A stretch of DNA of 64,000 nucleotides from NCBI RefSeq assembly GCF_902810435.1, contig NZ_LR778174.1, positions 1,472,501 through 1,536,500 of the forward strand, in the 5' to 3' direction. The DNA is from Veillonella parvula (GTDB taxonomy: Bacteria; Bacillota; Negativicutes; Veillonellales; Veillonellaceae). A program made the translations under genes and the position numbers. Position 1 is the stretch's first letter. Each line of letters starts with the position of its first letter. Below are positions 48,776 through 57,202 of this stretch, piece by piece. The notes under the pieces are model-generated. The model was not told the origin of the DNA. It did not search any database and worked only from the letters and a program-made list of their open reading frames with translations.

Positions 48776-48820
48776 CTACATAAGTAGTATCACTATGAAA
48801 GATGTGTTAGGAGTGTCCAT
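48776..48820 (-). CDS. Putative upstream ORF in the copy-3 leader (14 residues)
   Basis: GAGG, four bases and ATG open M-D-T-P-N-T-S-F-I-V-I-L-L-M, ending in TAG. Beyond M-D-T-P the peptide differs from those of copies 1 and 2. Translation is not proven. Confidence 0.4.
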   Translation of the reverse strand: MDTPNTSFIVILLM

Positions 48821-48828
48821 GTTTCCTC
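48809..48828 (-). promoter_or_regulatory. Conserved 20-nt leader element, copy 3
   Basis: GAGGAAACATGGACACTCCT is identical to copy 2, 87 bases before the porin start, although most of the rest of this leader has diverged. Confidence 0.75.
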
Positions 48829-48882
48829 AACTAAATTATCTATCTTAGCTCCACTTCTTTGTAGCGTAGCCTTTCTGTTGAT

Positions 48883-48914
48883 GTGAATATACCACCACCC
48901 CAAAACTTTGTAAA
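48883..48914 (-). promoter_or_regulatory. Promoter of porin gene 3 with GTG-N7-CAC dyad on the -10
   Basis: TTTACA (48914-48909), 17 bases and TATATT (48891-48886) form the promoter. GTG-GTATATT-CAC overlaps the -10. The leader is about 157 bases. Confidence 0.78.
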
Positions 48915-49254
48915 GCATTTTACACAACTAAATCTTATGAAATTTCTTTCATGAATAAATATTATCCTAAAAACATAGATTTTTACTGTATTTTTGAAAA
49001 TTTAATTTTACAAAATTTCATTTTATAGACTAAAAAAATAGATAATTTTATTATCTACATCCATAAATTTAATAATTTTTACTTATTAAATATAAATAAT
49101 ATAATAATTATAGGTAATTTATATATTTGAATTGTTTATTTTTTATAAAATTACTAAGTGATATATTTAGATTCAACCTAGCCGTCTCGGTATATTTTAT
49201 TTAGTATACATTTCACAAGATACAACGTAACTTAATCCTTCTTAACTTATAAAA
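48915..49254. other. AT-rich spacer between porin gene 3 and lepB
   Basis: About 340 bases of AT-rich DNA. Nothing coding or structured was seen before the lepB terminator. Confidence 0.6.
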
Positions 49255-49292
49255 AAGCCTATCTACGATGAAAAACATCATAGATAGGCTTT
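49255..49292 (-). terminator. Terminator after lepB
   Basis: The stem AAGCCTATCTA/TAGATAGGCTT, extended by ATG/CAT around an A-rich loop, stands directly after the lepB stop. Confidence 0.88.
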
Positions 49293-49300
49293 CACGATTA

Positions 49301-49885
49301 TTAAATTGCATAAGAAACAAATCCTAAAATATGATCAACAGGAACTGGGCCGATAAACCGACTATCACTAGAATGATTTCGATTATCCCCCATCACAAAT
49401 ACATGACCTTCAGGAACTGTTACAGGTGTAGAACGAGTATAATTCATTTTTGTATCTTTTGTATATGGCTCTTGTAATTTCTCTCCGTTACGCCATACAT
49501 ACCCATCTTTAAACTCTAGTACATCACCAGGTCTACCTATTACACGTTTTACCCATACATCATTTGTTTGAGCTGATTTATTGAAAACAGATGCATAATT
49601 CATCAATGGTTCTTTTACATCATCCACCCATGTACGAACACGATTAACACGACTATCAATAATAACGATTTGTCCATATTCGGGCATATCATTCATAATA
49701 TGATGCCATTTAGTAACAATCAAATATTGTCCATTGTGTAATGTATCATCCATTGATTCCCCAGACACTCTAGTAGGTTGAATCAAGAAAATATGAATTA
49801 CCATAGCAATGATTAATGCCAATGCAATAGCATAAATCCAATCTAATATTTCTTTTACTATTGTATTACCTAACTTATTACTCAT
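49301..49885 (-). CDS. lepB: Signal peptidase I
   Basis: This 194-residue membrane protease cuts signal peptides from exported proteins. One N-terminal membrane segment (about 14-32) is followed by the catalytic serine in S-G-E-S-M-D-D-T-L (about 37-45), the general-base lysine in V-K-R-V-I-G-R-P-G-D and the box E motif G-D-N-R-N-H-S-S-D-S-R. It is the short Firmicutes type with a single segment. It is the last gene of the YqgF-YitT-LepB unit. Confidence 0.95.
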   Translation of the reverse strand: MSNKLGNTIVKEILDWIYAIALALIIAMVIHIFLIQPTRVSGESMDDTLHNGQYLIVTKWHHIMNDMPEYGQIVIIDSRVNRVRTWVDDVKEPLMNYASVFNKSAQTNDVWVKRVIGRPGDVLEFKDGYVWRNGEKLQEPYTKDTKMNYTRSTPVTVPEGHVFVMGDNRNHSSDSRFIGPVPVDHILGFVSYAI

Positions 49886-49894
49886 AGTTTCCTC

Positions 49895-50764
49895 TTAATG
49901 ACCACCTTTCGTAAATCTCCCACCAAAGACATCATGTACGTCTTGGATCGTAATAAATGCTGTAGGATCTACTTCATAAACGGTATCCTTTAATCTTGTA
50001 ATTTCTAGCCGCGTTACTACAGAATACAATACATGTTTTGGTTGTTTTAAATACCCGCCTTCGCCGTACATAATAGTAACACCACGATTAAGATTAGCAT
50101 TTAAGGCATCGGCAATATCTTTAGAGTTATCCGCATCAGTAATAATCATAACGCCTTTAGATTCTTCAAGACCTGTAATTGTTACGTCAATCATCTTATA
50201 AGCAATGAAATAAGCAATTAATGAATACATTGCACTATTCCAACTATAGACAAAGCCTGCCGCCCCAAGAATGACCAAGTTCATAGCCATTACGATTTCA
50301 CCTACGGAGAAGGTAGACTTCTTATCCCAAATAATAGCTACAATTTCAGAACCGTCTAATGAACCGCCATTACGAATGATAAGACCTACCCCAATACCTA
50401 AGATTATACCACCAAAGATAGATCCTAAGAATGGATCTGTCGTAATCGGTGTAAAATCATGAGCAAAGTTAGAAAATATAGCCATCCAGACAATGGAGAA
50501 CAATGTAGATAAGGTAAAGCCTTTACCGATTGCTCTATAGCCTAAATACAAGAATGGTAAATTGATAAGTACTACGAAAATACTAAAAGATATACCAGAT
50601 AGTTCCGCAGCCATCAAAGATATACCAACTACCCCACCGTCAATGATACTATTAGGTACTAAAAATAAATCTAACCCTACCGTATATATTAAGGCACCTA
50701 GAATCATCATTACACAACGCATAATAAGGTTTGACCAGTTACGCATTGAAGTTTCATTCGTCAT
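49895..50764 (-). CDS. YitT family membrane protein (DUF161/DUF2179)
   Basis: This 289-residue protein has about five membrane segments (DUF161; G-G-V-V-G-I-S and G-S-L-D-G-S-E-I-V are typical) and a cytosolic C-terminal DUF2179 domain with G-V-T-I-M-Y-G-E-G-G-Y and V-V-T-R-L-E. The function is unknown. The ATG at 50764 has AAGGAG six bases upstream and overlaps the end of the upstream gene by 11 bases; a longer start is possible but has no site. Confidence 0.9.
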   Translation of the reverse strand: MTNETSMRNWSNLIMRCVMMILGALIYTVGLDLFLVPNSIIDGGVVGISLMAAELSGISFSIFVVLINLPFLYLGYRAIGKGFTLSTLFSIVWMAIFSNFAHDFTPITTDPFLGSIFGGIILGIGVGLIIRNGGSLDGSEIVAIIWDKKSTFSVGEIVMAMNLVILGAAGFVYSWNSAMYSLIAYFIAYKMIDVTITGLEESKGVMIITDADNSKDIADALNANLNRGVTIMYGEGGYLKQPKHVLYSVVTRLEITRLKDTVYEVDPTAFITIQDVHDVFGGRFTKGGH

Positions 50765-51281
50765 GATTATCTCCTTTTCCGTATAACTGCTCCATAGCAT
50801 GCAATCTTTTCTCTTCTAACTCACTTGAACTCATAGTTTCTTCTTTGACTGCCGCTTCGTTCTGAGCTAATTGCTTCGTATAGCGTAAGCCAATAACGAG
50901 AGCCGTCAAATCATCTACAGGTTCTGGTGGAAATTGCATAGATGTAGGAATAATCTTACGCCACCCTGTAGGAGGATTATATTGCCAATATAATTTACGG
51001 GCTTCCTCTGTACTGTGAGATTCATCGATTAAACTAGTTGTAATCTTGTGATTGCGTCCAATTTGTTGAAGAGAAGGATACAAATGTTTATGATTTGTAC
51101 CATTTCCACAAACGATATGAACGATACCATAATATTCAGTTAAAACACGCTCAATATCTTCATTGAAGGTATTTGAAGAAATAATTTTACGGCATATCAT
51201 CTCACCGGAAGGTGAGACTATAGCTATACCAGTTTTCTCATTTCCTGGATCTACTGCTAAAATATATGTATTTTCAGTCAT
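50754..51281 (-). CDS. RNase H-fold YqgF/RuvC-like protein
   Basis: This 175-residue protein begins T-Y-I-L-A-V-D-P-G-N-E-K-T-G-I-A, the first strand and acidic residue of the YqgF/RuvC fold. It has I-V-C-G-N-G-T-N in the middle and L-I-D-E-S-H-S-T-E-E-A-R (about 86-97), the second acidic motif of YqgF. P-V-D-D-L-T-A-L-V-I-G could provide the third acid. It is not the canonical pre-16S nuclease, and the tail is charged and extended. Function is open. AAGGGG precedes the ATG. Confidence 0.7.
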   Translation of the reverse strand: MTENTYILAVDPGNEKTGIAIVSPSGEMICRKIISSNTFNEDIERVLTEYYGIVHIVCGNGTNHKHLYPSLQQIGRNHKITTSLIDESHSTEEARKLYWQYNPPTGWRKIIPTSMQFPPEPVDDLTALVIGLRYTKQLAQNEAAVKEETMSSSELEEKRLHAMEQLYGKGDNHDE

Positions 51282-51324
51282 TTGATTATCCCCTTTATAA
51301 GTACAGTAGTTATATTTTAACATA

Positions 51325-51366
51325 AAAAGAAGGTCTTATGTTAAAAATTACATAAGACCTTCTTTT
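51325..51366 (-). terminator. Terminator of the LPS/Lpt operon
   Basis: The 16-bp perfect stem AAAAGAAGGTCTTATG/CATAAGACCTTCTTTT has a 10-base loop and T-tracts. It separates the DUF3084 gene from the YqgF-like gene, so the latter needs its own promoter in the 40 bases before it. Confidence 0.92.
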
Positions 51367-51398
51367 GTAATGTATGAAACCAACATACCTTCATCATA

Positions 51399-52613
51399 TT
51401 AATTAGTTTGTATTTTTGCCTTATCATTAAAATCTGGCATTTGAGTAATACGCAACTTGAGATGAACAGGACCAGATGAATATGTATCGCCATCACTATA
51501 AGCTTCCACATGAACCTTACCACGCATAGTGCTTATTCTCTTAATGGCTGTAAACAAATCGTCACCAGGTATCGTTCCAATATCACCTGATAAGGAATCA
51601 GGAATAATCCCCTTTGCCTTAGCACGCTCATTAACTTGTTTCAAGAATTGAAGCATAGAAGATTGAGCATTAGTGCCTCCATCAATTACTGTAGAGTGAA
51701 TTACCTCTCCATTTTTATAGATAAATTGTTGTGGATATACTTGAATAACGGCAACTGCAGGTTCACCTGAAATAATATTTCCTGCTGCCACAACTTGAAC
51801 CACCATAGGTGTCTTGGAATTGATTAGTTTTTGAGTAGCTACCTCAACATTTTGTCGATCTACATACACAACGGATTGACCATTATCCTCTATGCCTAAT
51901 CGGCGCAAAACAAGTTTATTTGTATCATCGATAATATGTTTAATAGCATTATTACTATCTTCTTCACTTAAACCAGGTCGTACAACAGCTTGTGCTAATA
52001 GCTGATCTACTTGGAAAAGAATGGTTCCTTCCCGTAAATGAATGATGCCATTTTGCAATTGTTCTTGTGTATTTTGTAGATTTTTAATATGGGCTTCCAT
52101 CTTAGCACGTGTTGCTTCAAGCTCAGCTACCTTTTGAGATACCTCTGCATAAGAGGCTTGTAAAGATGCCAGTTCGGCTTCTGTTGCATCTTTAGCAGCT
52201 TGTGCACTCGCCAATTCAGCTTTTGTAGCCTCTACTTCACGGCGAATTTGTTCGATCTCAGCCATCCGTTCTTCAAGCTCTTGTTTATTCTGTTCTAACA
52301 AAGCCTGTCCACGAATCAGTTCTTGCGTCTTTGCAGCGACCTCATTATTCAACTGCTTCATATCAGCTCGCAACTGATCCATACCGAACAATGCGGTTCG
52401 TACACTTTGAGACGTAAAGGTTAATACCCCAACTGTAGCTGCTGCAACTAAAAGGCCTGTCACAATAGTAACTATAATAGATGTGTGCTTAGGTCGTAAT
52501 CCAAAGAGGGACATACGACGTTTACCAATTTTAGTGCCTAGCTTATCCCCCATGTAAGCAATGAGACCACCCATAAGAGCGATAATTATTAAGATTTTAA
52601 CACCTACTAACAT
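51399..52613 (-). CDS. DUF3084 coiled-coil inner-membrane protein
   Basis: This 404-residue protein has two membrane segments at the N-terminus (about 6-22 and 46-66) separated by G-K-R-R-M-S-L-F-G-L-R-P-K-H-T, the DUF3084 signature. A long coiled coil follows (about 80-185, rich in E, A, Q and L), then a globular C-terminal domain. Its function is unknown. It closes the Lpt operon next to the LptF/G permease, which suggests an envelope role. The second of two adjacent ATGs is chosen because AGGAGG then has six-base spacing. Confidence 0.85.
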   Translation of the reverse strand: MLVGVKILIIIALMGGLIAYMGDKLGTKIGKRRMSLFGLRPKHTSIIVTIVTGLLVAAATVGVLTFTSQSVRTALFGMDQLRADMKQLNNEVAAKTQELIRGQALLEQNKQELEERMAEIEQIRREVEATKAELASAQAAKDATEAELASLQASYAEVSQKVAELEATRAKMEAHIKNLQNTQEQLQNGIIHLREGTILFQVDQLLAQAVVRPGLSEEDSNNAIKHIIDDTNKLVLRRLGIEDNGQSVVYVDRQNVEVATQKLINSKTPMVVQVVAAGNIISGEPAVAVIQVYPQQFIYKNGEVIHSTVIDGGTNAQSSMLQFLKQVNERAKAKGIIPDSLSGDIGTIPGDDLFTAIKRISTMRGKVHVEAYSDGDTYSSGPVHLKLRITQMPDFNDKAKIQTN

Positions 52614-52646
52614 CATGTCCCTCCTTTCTTCTAAGAATACAATCTG

Positions 52647-53738
52647 TTATTTCGATACACGCCAATTCAAATACAGCCCTGCAATAATACCTAATGTATC
52701 CGGTATTAATGCAGCCAATACAGTTGGCAATGCTCCACCTTTCCCTAAAGCACCAGCAAAGGTCATCACCCCATAATAAATAAAGATGATGAGAATACTA
52801 ATACCAAAACCGATAGATGAGCTAGAGCGTTGCTTTTGAAGGCCTAAAGGTGCACCTACGAGAGCAAATACAAAACTTGCCAACGGAATTGTGAAGCGTT
52901 GGTACATTTCCATTTCAAGTTTATTAGCATTAGTATAAGCAGCCTTATAAGCTCTGATTTGGTGACGTAACTCCTTAATCGTCAATTCCTCAGGCTTACG
53001 TTGATCTTGTTGAATATCTTTTGGAGCAGACTTAATCGGCAAGGATTGCTCCTTAAATTTCATGGTACGTTCAACACCATTACCAGCTGATAAATCATAG
53101 ATGATACCATTCTGCATCACCCAATATTGACCATTCCAAATAGCCGTATCTGCATTTTCAACTTGTTGTAACTTGCCACCCTCCCCAAATTGTTGAACCG
53201 TAATCATGGACAACTGTTTGGTTTCAGCATCATAGCTCTTAGCATACATCAATGTGCCTAGCTCATCACCATTCATCGTTTTTAACACGATATGATTTTG
53301 TGTTTGAGGTGATGCATTTTTCATGATTTGTTCGCGCACAATCGTTTGATACATATGATTTGTACGAGGCACAACAAATTCATTAAATGCTACAGCCCCA
53401 ATGGAAATGATGAGTGCAATAATATATACGGGCATGGCCAAGCGTAAAAAGCTTAGTCCACCAGCACGCATAACAACGATTTCACTAGTGCTACTCAAAC
53501 GACTAAAGGTCATAAGAGAAGCCAATAAAACCGACATTGGGAATGTTAAGATAACAATACTTGGTAAAGCCAAGACAAATGCTTGCATGACAAGCAACAA
53601 TGGCGCTCCATATTCAGTAATATATTGAGCAATCCTAAACAATGTGCCTGTACCAATAAAAATACTAGTAAAAGCAAAAACCCCAAATAGGAATGGGCCT
53701 ACAAAGGCTTTTAAAATATATTTATCTAATAATCTCAT
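52647..53738 (-). CDS. LptF/LptG-family LPS transport permease
   Basis: This 363-residue protein has six membrane segments, three before and three after a periplasmic beta-jellyroll (about 110-255). It begins L-D-K-Y-I-L-K-A-F-V-G-P-F-L-F-G and has L-P-M-S-V-L-L-A-like coupling elements (T-F-P-M-S-V-L-L-A-S-L). With LptB it extracts LPS from the inner membrane. E. coli needs two different permeases, LptF and LptG; only one is present here. Confidence 0.92.
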   Translation of the reverse strand: MRLLDKYILKAFVGPFLFGVFAFTSIFIGTGTLFRIAQYITEYGAPLLLVMQAFVLALPSIVILTFPMSVLLASLMTFSRLSSTSEIVVMRAGGLSFLRLAMPVYIIALIISIGAVAFNEFVVPRTNHMYQTIVREQIMKNASPQTQNHIVLKTMNGDELGTLMYAKSYDAETKQLSMITVQQFGEGGKLQQVENADTAIWNGQYWVMQNGIIYDLSAGNGVERTMKFKEQSLPIKSAPKDIQQDQRKPEELTIKELRHQIRAYKAAYTNANKLEMEMYQRFTIPLASFVFALVGAPLGLQKQRSSSSIGFGISILIIFIYYGVMTFAGALGKGGALPTVLAALIPDTLGIIAGLYLNWRVSK

Positions 53739-53746
53739 AGCCCCTC

Positions 53747-54466
53747 CTATAATTTAAAGTTATCCCCTAAATAATGTTCACGAGCGATTGGATCATTCGC
53801 AATTTCATCAGGGGTACCCTCTAGGAGGATTTTACCACTACTCAAAATATAAGCCTTATCTACAATCCCCAATGTTTCACGAACATTATGGTCTGTAATC
53901 AAGATACCAATACCTCGATTCTTGACGTACAAGATAATTTGTTGAATGTCAGCAACCGCAATTGGATCGACACCTGCAAAAGGTTCATCAAGAAGGATAA
54001 AATTAGGCTCTAAGGCGAGGCAACGCGCAATTTCTACTCGACGTCGTTCACCACCAGATAATTGCATCCCCATACGGTCACGGACATGTCCAATATGAAA
54101 TTCTTCAATCAATGATTCCACGATAGCTTCAATCTCATCAGGCTTTTTTGCCGTAATCTGTAGCATGGCACGAATGTTATCTTCTACAGACATGGAACGA
54201 AAGATTGATGCCTCTTGTGGTAGGTATCCTATCCCTTCAGCAGCCCGTTTATACATAGGAATATTTGTAATATCCTTGCCATCAACGGTAATGATGCCAG
54301 AGCTCGGTCTTTCAATGCCTACAATCATATAAAATGACGTAGTTTTACCAGCCCCATTAGGACCCAATAGACCTACAACTTGGCCTTTATCAACGCGTAG
54401 ACTCACCCCATCTACTACATTGCGTCCGCTAAAGGTTTTAACTAAGTTTTTGGTTTCAATATACAT
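53747..54466 (-). CDS. lptB: LPS export ABC ATPase LptB
   Basis: This 239-residue ATPase has the Walker [13 protein letters not shown] (about 32-43), the Q-loop [10 protein letters not shown], the signature [13 protein letters not shown] (about 139-151), and [13 protein letters not shown]. The G-Y-L-P-Q-E and E-P-F-A-G-V-D-P strings are typical of LptB among ABC ATPases. Confidence 0.97.
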   Translation of the reverse strand: MYIETKNLVKTFSGRNVVDGVSLRVDKGQVVGLLGPNGAGKTTSFYMIVGIERPSSGIITVDGKDITNIPMYKRAAEGIGYLPQEASIFRSMSVEDNIRAMLQITAKKPDEIEAIVESLIEEFHIGHVRDRMGMQLSGGERRRVEIARCLALEPNFILLDEPFAGVDPIAVADIQQIILYVKNRGIGILITDHNVRETLGIVDKAYILSSGKILLEGTPDEIANDPIAREHYLGDNFKL

Positions 54467-54475
54467 ATATTATCC

Positions 54476-55198
54476 TTATTTATTCGGAACAATGACAAGT
54501 GTGCTACGTCCACCTAATGTTTCAGCAGAATCATCAGCTAAACGAATTTTCAGTTCCGGTGCATTCAGTACATTACCATTTTGAACGGCATGCGCAGAAC
54601 CAGATAAGAGTACAACCCCATCATTTTGGTTTGGTGTTTGCGTATATGTAGCTCGGTCAGCAGAACCAGATACGTTTCGTTCAGGATTAGAGAAAGTAAC
54701 ATTACCTTGCGCTACAGCACGAACTTCCTTCATCCAGCCTTCTACCTTATCACCTGTCAAGGTTGTCCCTTCAGCAATCAAACGGGCATTACCTGTTACA
54801 AGACCGTATTCAGAATCAGTACTATACTCAACACTGTCACCAAAGATTTGGCGATCAGCACGTTGTAAATGAACGCTACCATTAGCAGTGAATTTATTAT
54901 TATTGTAACTGTGAACCGTTTGAGCAGACATGGCCATATCAGAACCAATCATAGATACACCACCATCAAGATTTGCTTCTTGAGTTTTTGTATTGTACCA
55001 ACCCTTGGCACCAGTCATAGTTTTATCCGCTTGGGTAATAACAACATTACCTGTTGCATCTGCACGACCTGAATTGCCATCATAAGACAATGTATCAGCG
55101 CTGATAGTCAACGGATCATTTGCTGCCCAAACTGTAACAGATGCGGTCATGAGTACAGCTAATATAGCCATACCAATCTGTTTTTTCTTATTCATCAT
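54476..55198 (-). CDS. lptA: LptA/OstA-like periplasmic LPS-bridge protein
   Basis: This 240-residue exported protein has a signal peptide (about 1-27, ending V-W-A) and an OstA-type jellyroll with repeating D-x-L-x-Y-D, A-T-G-N-V-V-I-T and A-x-G-N-V-T motifs. In E. coli LptA oligomers bridge LptC to LptD. It is about 50 residues longer than E. coli LptA, so it may contain more strands. The start at 55198 has GAGAGG upstream. Confidence 0.88.
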   Translation of the reverse strand: MMNKKKQIGMAILAVLMTASVTVWAANDPLTISADTLSYDGNSGRADATGNVVITQADKTMTGAKGWYNTKTQEANLDGGVSMIGSDMAMSAQTVHSYNNNKFTANGSVHLQRADRQIFGDSVEYSTDSEYGLVTGNARLIAEGTTLTGDKVEGWMKEVRAVAQGNVTFSNPERNVSGSADRATYTQTPNQNDGVVLLSGSAHAVQNGNVLNAPELKIRLADDSAETLGGRSTLVIVPNK

Positions 55199-55210
55199 AT
55201 TTCCTCTCAA

Positions 55211-55747
55211 TTACTTCTTTGTTAATTTCGCATGTCCAATGGCTTTAATAATTTTTAAGGACATATTGCCTTCAAGTTTGTCACCTGTGAGGGTTACATC
55301 CTTGCTGTTATAAGTGAAAGCCGTTTTAGATGTCAATGTTTTCGTTTTGTTATCAAAATGAAGGGCCTCAGTTTTAAATTCTGCACCCTCCGTATTAGTA
55401 GCAGTAACGCCTTGATCAATATCAAGAGAGTTTCGATCACCCGTCAGTACAGCATGAGGAGCTGTAATCGTAGTAGTCACATCATCTTGATAGAACAGAC
55501 CTTTCAAATTGGTCAGAACGATAGCTTTTGTACGCGGGTCATATTCAATCTTCTCAGCCGATAATGCCCATACTAGCTTGCCATCCTTTTCCTCTTGCAA
55601 GTCCGCACCTTGGAAATTAACGAGTTGTCCACTTTGATTTTGAGTGGAAGTAGCCTCATTAGAGTCTTTCATAATAAATACAATAAGACCGATTAGAGCT
55701 AATACTATAGCGACCACAATGGCAATTAACTTTTTATTGTTTTTCAT
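55211..55747 (-). CDS. lptC: LptC-like LPS transport protein
   Basis: This 178-residue protein has one N-terminal membrane anchor (about 7-25) and a periplasmic LptC/OstA-type fold (W-A-L-S-A-E-K-I-E-Y-D near 62, then G-D-R-N-S-L-D and L-T-G-D-K-L-E-G). It is the inner-membrane dock of the bridge. It overlaps lpxL upstream by 14 bases, and GGGAGAGAG precedes the ATG. Confidence 0.9.
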   Translation of the reverse strand: MKNNKKLIAIVVAIVLALIGLIVFIMKDSNEATSTQNQSGQLVNFQGADLQEEKDGKLVWALSAEKIEYDPRTKAIVLTNLKGLFYQDDVTTTITAPHAVLTGDRNSLDIDQGVTATNTEGAEFKTEALHFDNKTKTLTSKTAFTYNSKDVTLTGDKLEGNMSLKIIKAIGHAKLTKK

Positions 55748-56666
55748 GTGCTCTCTCCCGTATAGCTATCTTCTTATCGTAATCAATAATTTGATCCATC
55801 TTAGTCATCCAACGATGCTGGAACCAAAGCCACTCATCTGGATGTTCACGAATAAAGTCTTCTGTAACACGTACACAGGCTTCAGTTAGACGATACATAT
55901 CAACATCTTCATCACCAGTTTCCTCATAATGTAATGCCGGCAAGATATGAACGATATGTCCTCCTTCAGGCTTACGAGATGCAAAAATAGGTACTACAGG
56001 GGAGCCAAATTTCTTTGCAAATGTGGCTGGTCCCATAACAGCTGATGAATCTTGTCCCAAAAACGGAACTGGTAAACCATTTATATATCCATCTTGGTCA
56101 GCTAAGAATCCAAGAAGTTTTTTCTTTTTTAAAGCCTTAGCAGCAGAAACGATTTCGTTACCACCACTAGCAAATACGTCAAGCCCCACCATCTCACGAT
56201 ATTCATTCATAAGGCGTGTGAATTGAGCATTAGGTTGTTTCTTAACAATTGTAGTGGAAGGGTATCCATGAGCCGCCATAGCAGCCCCCATCCATTCCCA
56301 GTTGCCTACATGACCTGTAAGAACGATAACCCCCTTATCTTCAGCAATGGCCTTTTCTAAATGTTCAACACCACGCATCTCTATATGTTTATTGATAAAG
56401 GATTTCGTCAGGTTTGGCATGTACAATACTTCCATAACACTGCGACCGAGATTCTTGAACAACTTATTAATTAATTGTTCCGCCTCTTGATCATTCATGT
56501 TCATGCCAATTTTAATATTATTTATGCCTCTAAGCTTTTGCTTCTTCGCTATTAGCCCATATACAGGACCTAAACAAGCGCCTATGAGCAAAATGAGCTT
56601 GTATGGTAGTCGACAAACAAGCCAACTAATGCCTTTAACTAAATGGTATTGCCATTCGTTATTCAT
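55734..56666 (-). CDS. Lipid A late acyltransferase, LpxL/HtrB family
   Basis: This 310-residue inner-membrane enzyme adds a secondary acyl chain to Kdo-lipid A. A single N-terminal hydrophobic segment (about 12-45) precedes the catalytic H-x4-E as L-T-G-H-V-G-N-W-E (about 113-121); A-D-Q-D-G-Y and W-F-Q-H-R-W follow. The start at 56666 has AAAGGAGG; a longer in-frame start would run into kdsC. Whether it acts like LpxL or LpxM cannot be read. Confidence 0.92.
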   Translation of the reverse strand: MNNEWQYHLVKGISWLVCRLPYKLILLIGACLGPVYGLIAKKQKLRGINNIKIGMNMNDQEAEQLINKLFKNLGRSVMEVLYMPNLTKSFINKHIEMRGVEHLEKAIAEDKGVIVLTGHVGNWEWMGAAMAAHGYPSTTIVKKQPNAQFTRLMNEYREMVGLDVFASGGNEIVSAAKALKKKKLLGFLADQDGYINGLPVPFLGQDSSAVMGPATFAKKFGSPVVPIFASRKPEGGHIVHILPALHYEETGDEDVDMYRLTEACVRVTEDFIREHPDEWLWFQHRWMTKMDQIIDYDKKIAIRERAHEKQ

Positions 56667-56680
56667 TCTGCCCACCTCCT

Positions 56681-57202
56681 TTATTGTCCATGAGCATGGG
56701 CCTCTCGCGCATAATCTGCAACAACAGAATCCCATAAACCTTGATTCTTCAAGATATATTCTACAGCCTCTCTAACGGCACCATGACCACCATTTGCGTT
56801 AGAAATAAATTTAGCTAATGATTTAACCTCTAATACCGCATTGTTTGGTGCCATCGGCAAACCTACGAGTTGAAGAGCTCCTAAATCATTAAGATCATCC
56901 CCCATGTAAGCAACCGAAGCTAAGTCGATTTGATGTTTTTTACAAAGAGCTCTTAATGCTTCAGTTTTATTAGCATGCCCCATAAGAAGTTCATCAAAGT
57001 GCAATTCCTTTGCACGACGCTCTACCATCGGAGATACGCGAGCCGTAATAATTGCTAACTTTATCCCTGATTTACGAGCCGCAGTCAAGCCTAAACCATC
57101 TTTTACAGAAAAGGCTTTGAGCTCTTCTCCAGTCGATGTATAAATTAGAGTGCCATCTGATAAAACTCCATCAACATCGAGAACAATCCATTGAATATTC
57201 AT
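56681..57202 (-). CDS. kdsC: 3-deoxy-D-manno-octulosonate 8-phosphate phosphatase
   Basis: This 173-residue cap-less HAD enzyme removes phosphate from Kdo-8-phosphate. Motif I is L-D-V-D-G-V-L-S-D-G (about 7-16), I-I-T-A-R is at about 52-56 and Y-M-G-D-D-L-N-D-L at about 99-107. It forms tetramers in the family. It is coupled to the SIS-domain isomerase gene by a one-base overlap. Confidence 0.95.
   Translation of the reverse strand: MNIQWIVLDVDGVLSDGTLIYTSTGEELKAFSVKDGLGLTAARKSGIKLAIITARVSPMVERRAKELHFDELLMGHANKTEALRALCKKHQIDLASVAYMGDDLNDLGALQLVGLPMAPNNAVLEVKSLAKFISNANGGHGAVREAVEYILKNQGLWDSVVADYAREAHAHGQ

Noticed and set aside
48723-48776. N-terminally extended form of porin copy 3 (18 extra residues)
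   Set aside because: It begins with GTG without a ribosome site, and the extra residues precede the signal peptide; the paralogs start at the internal M-K-K-Q.
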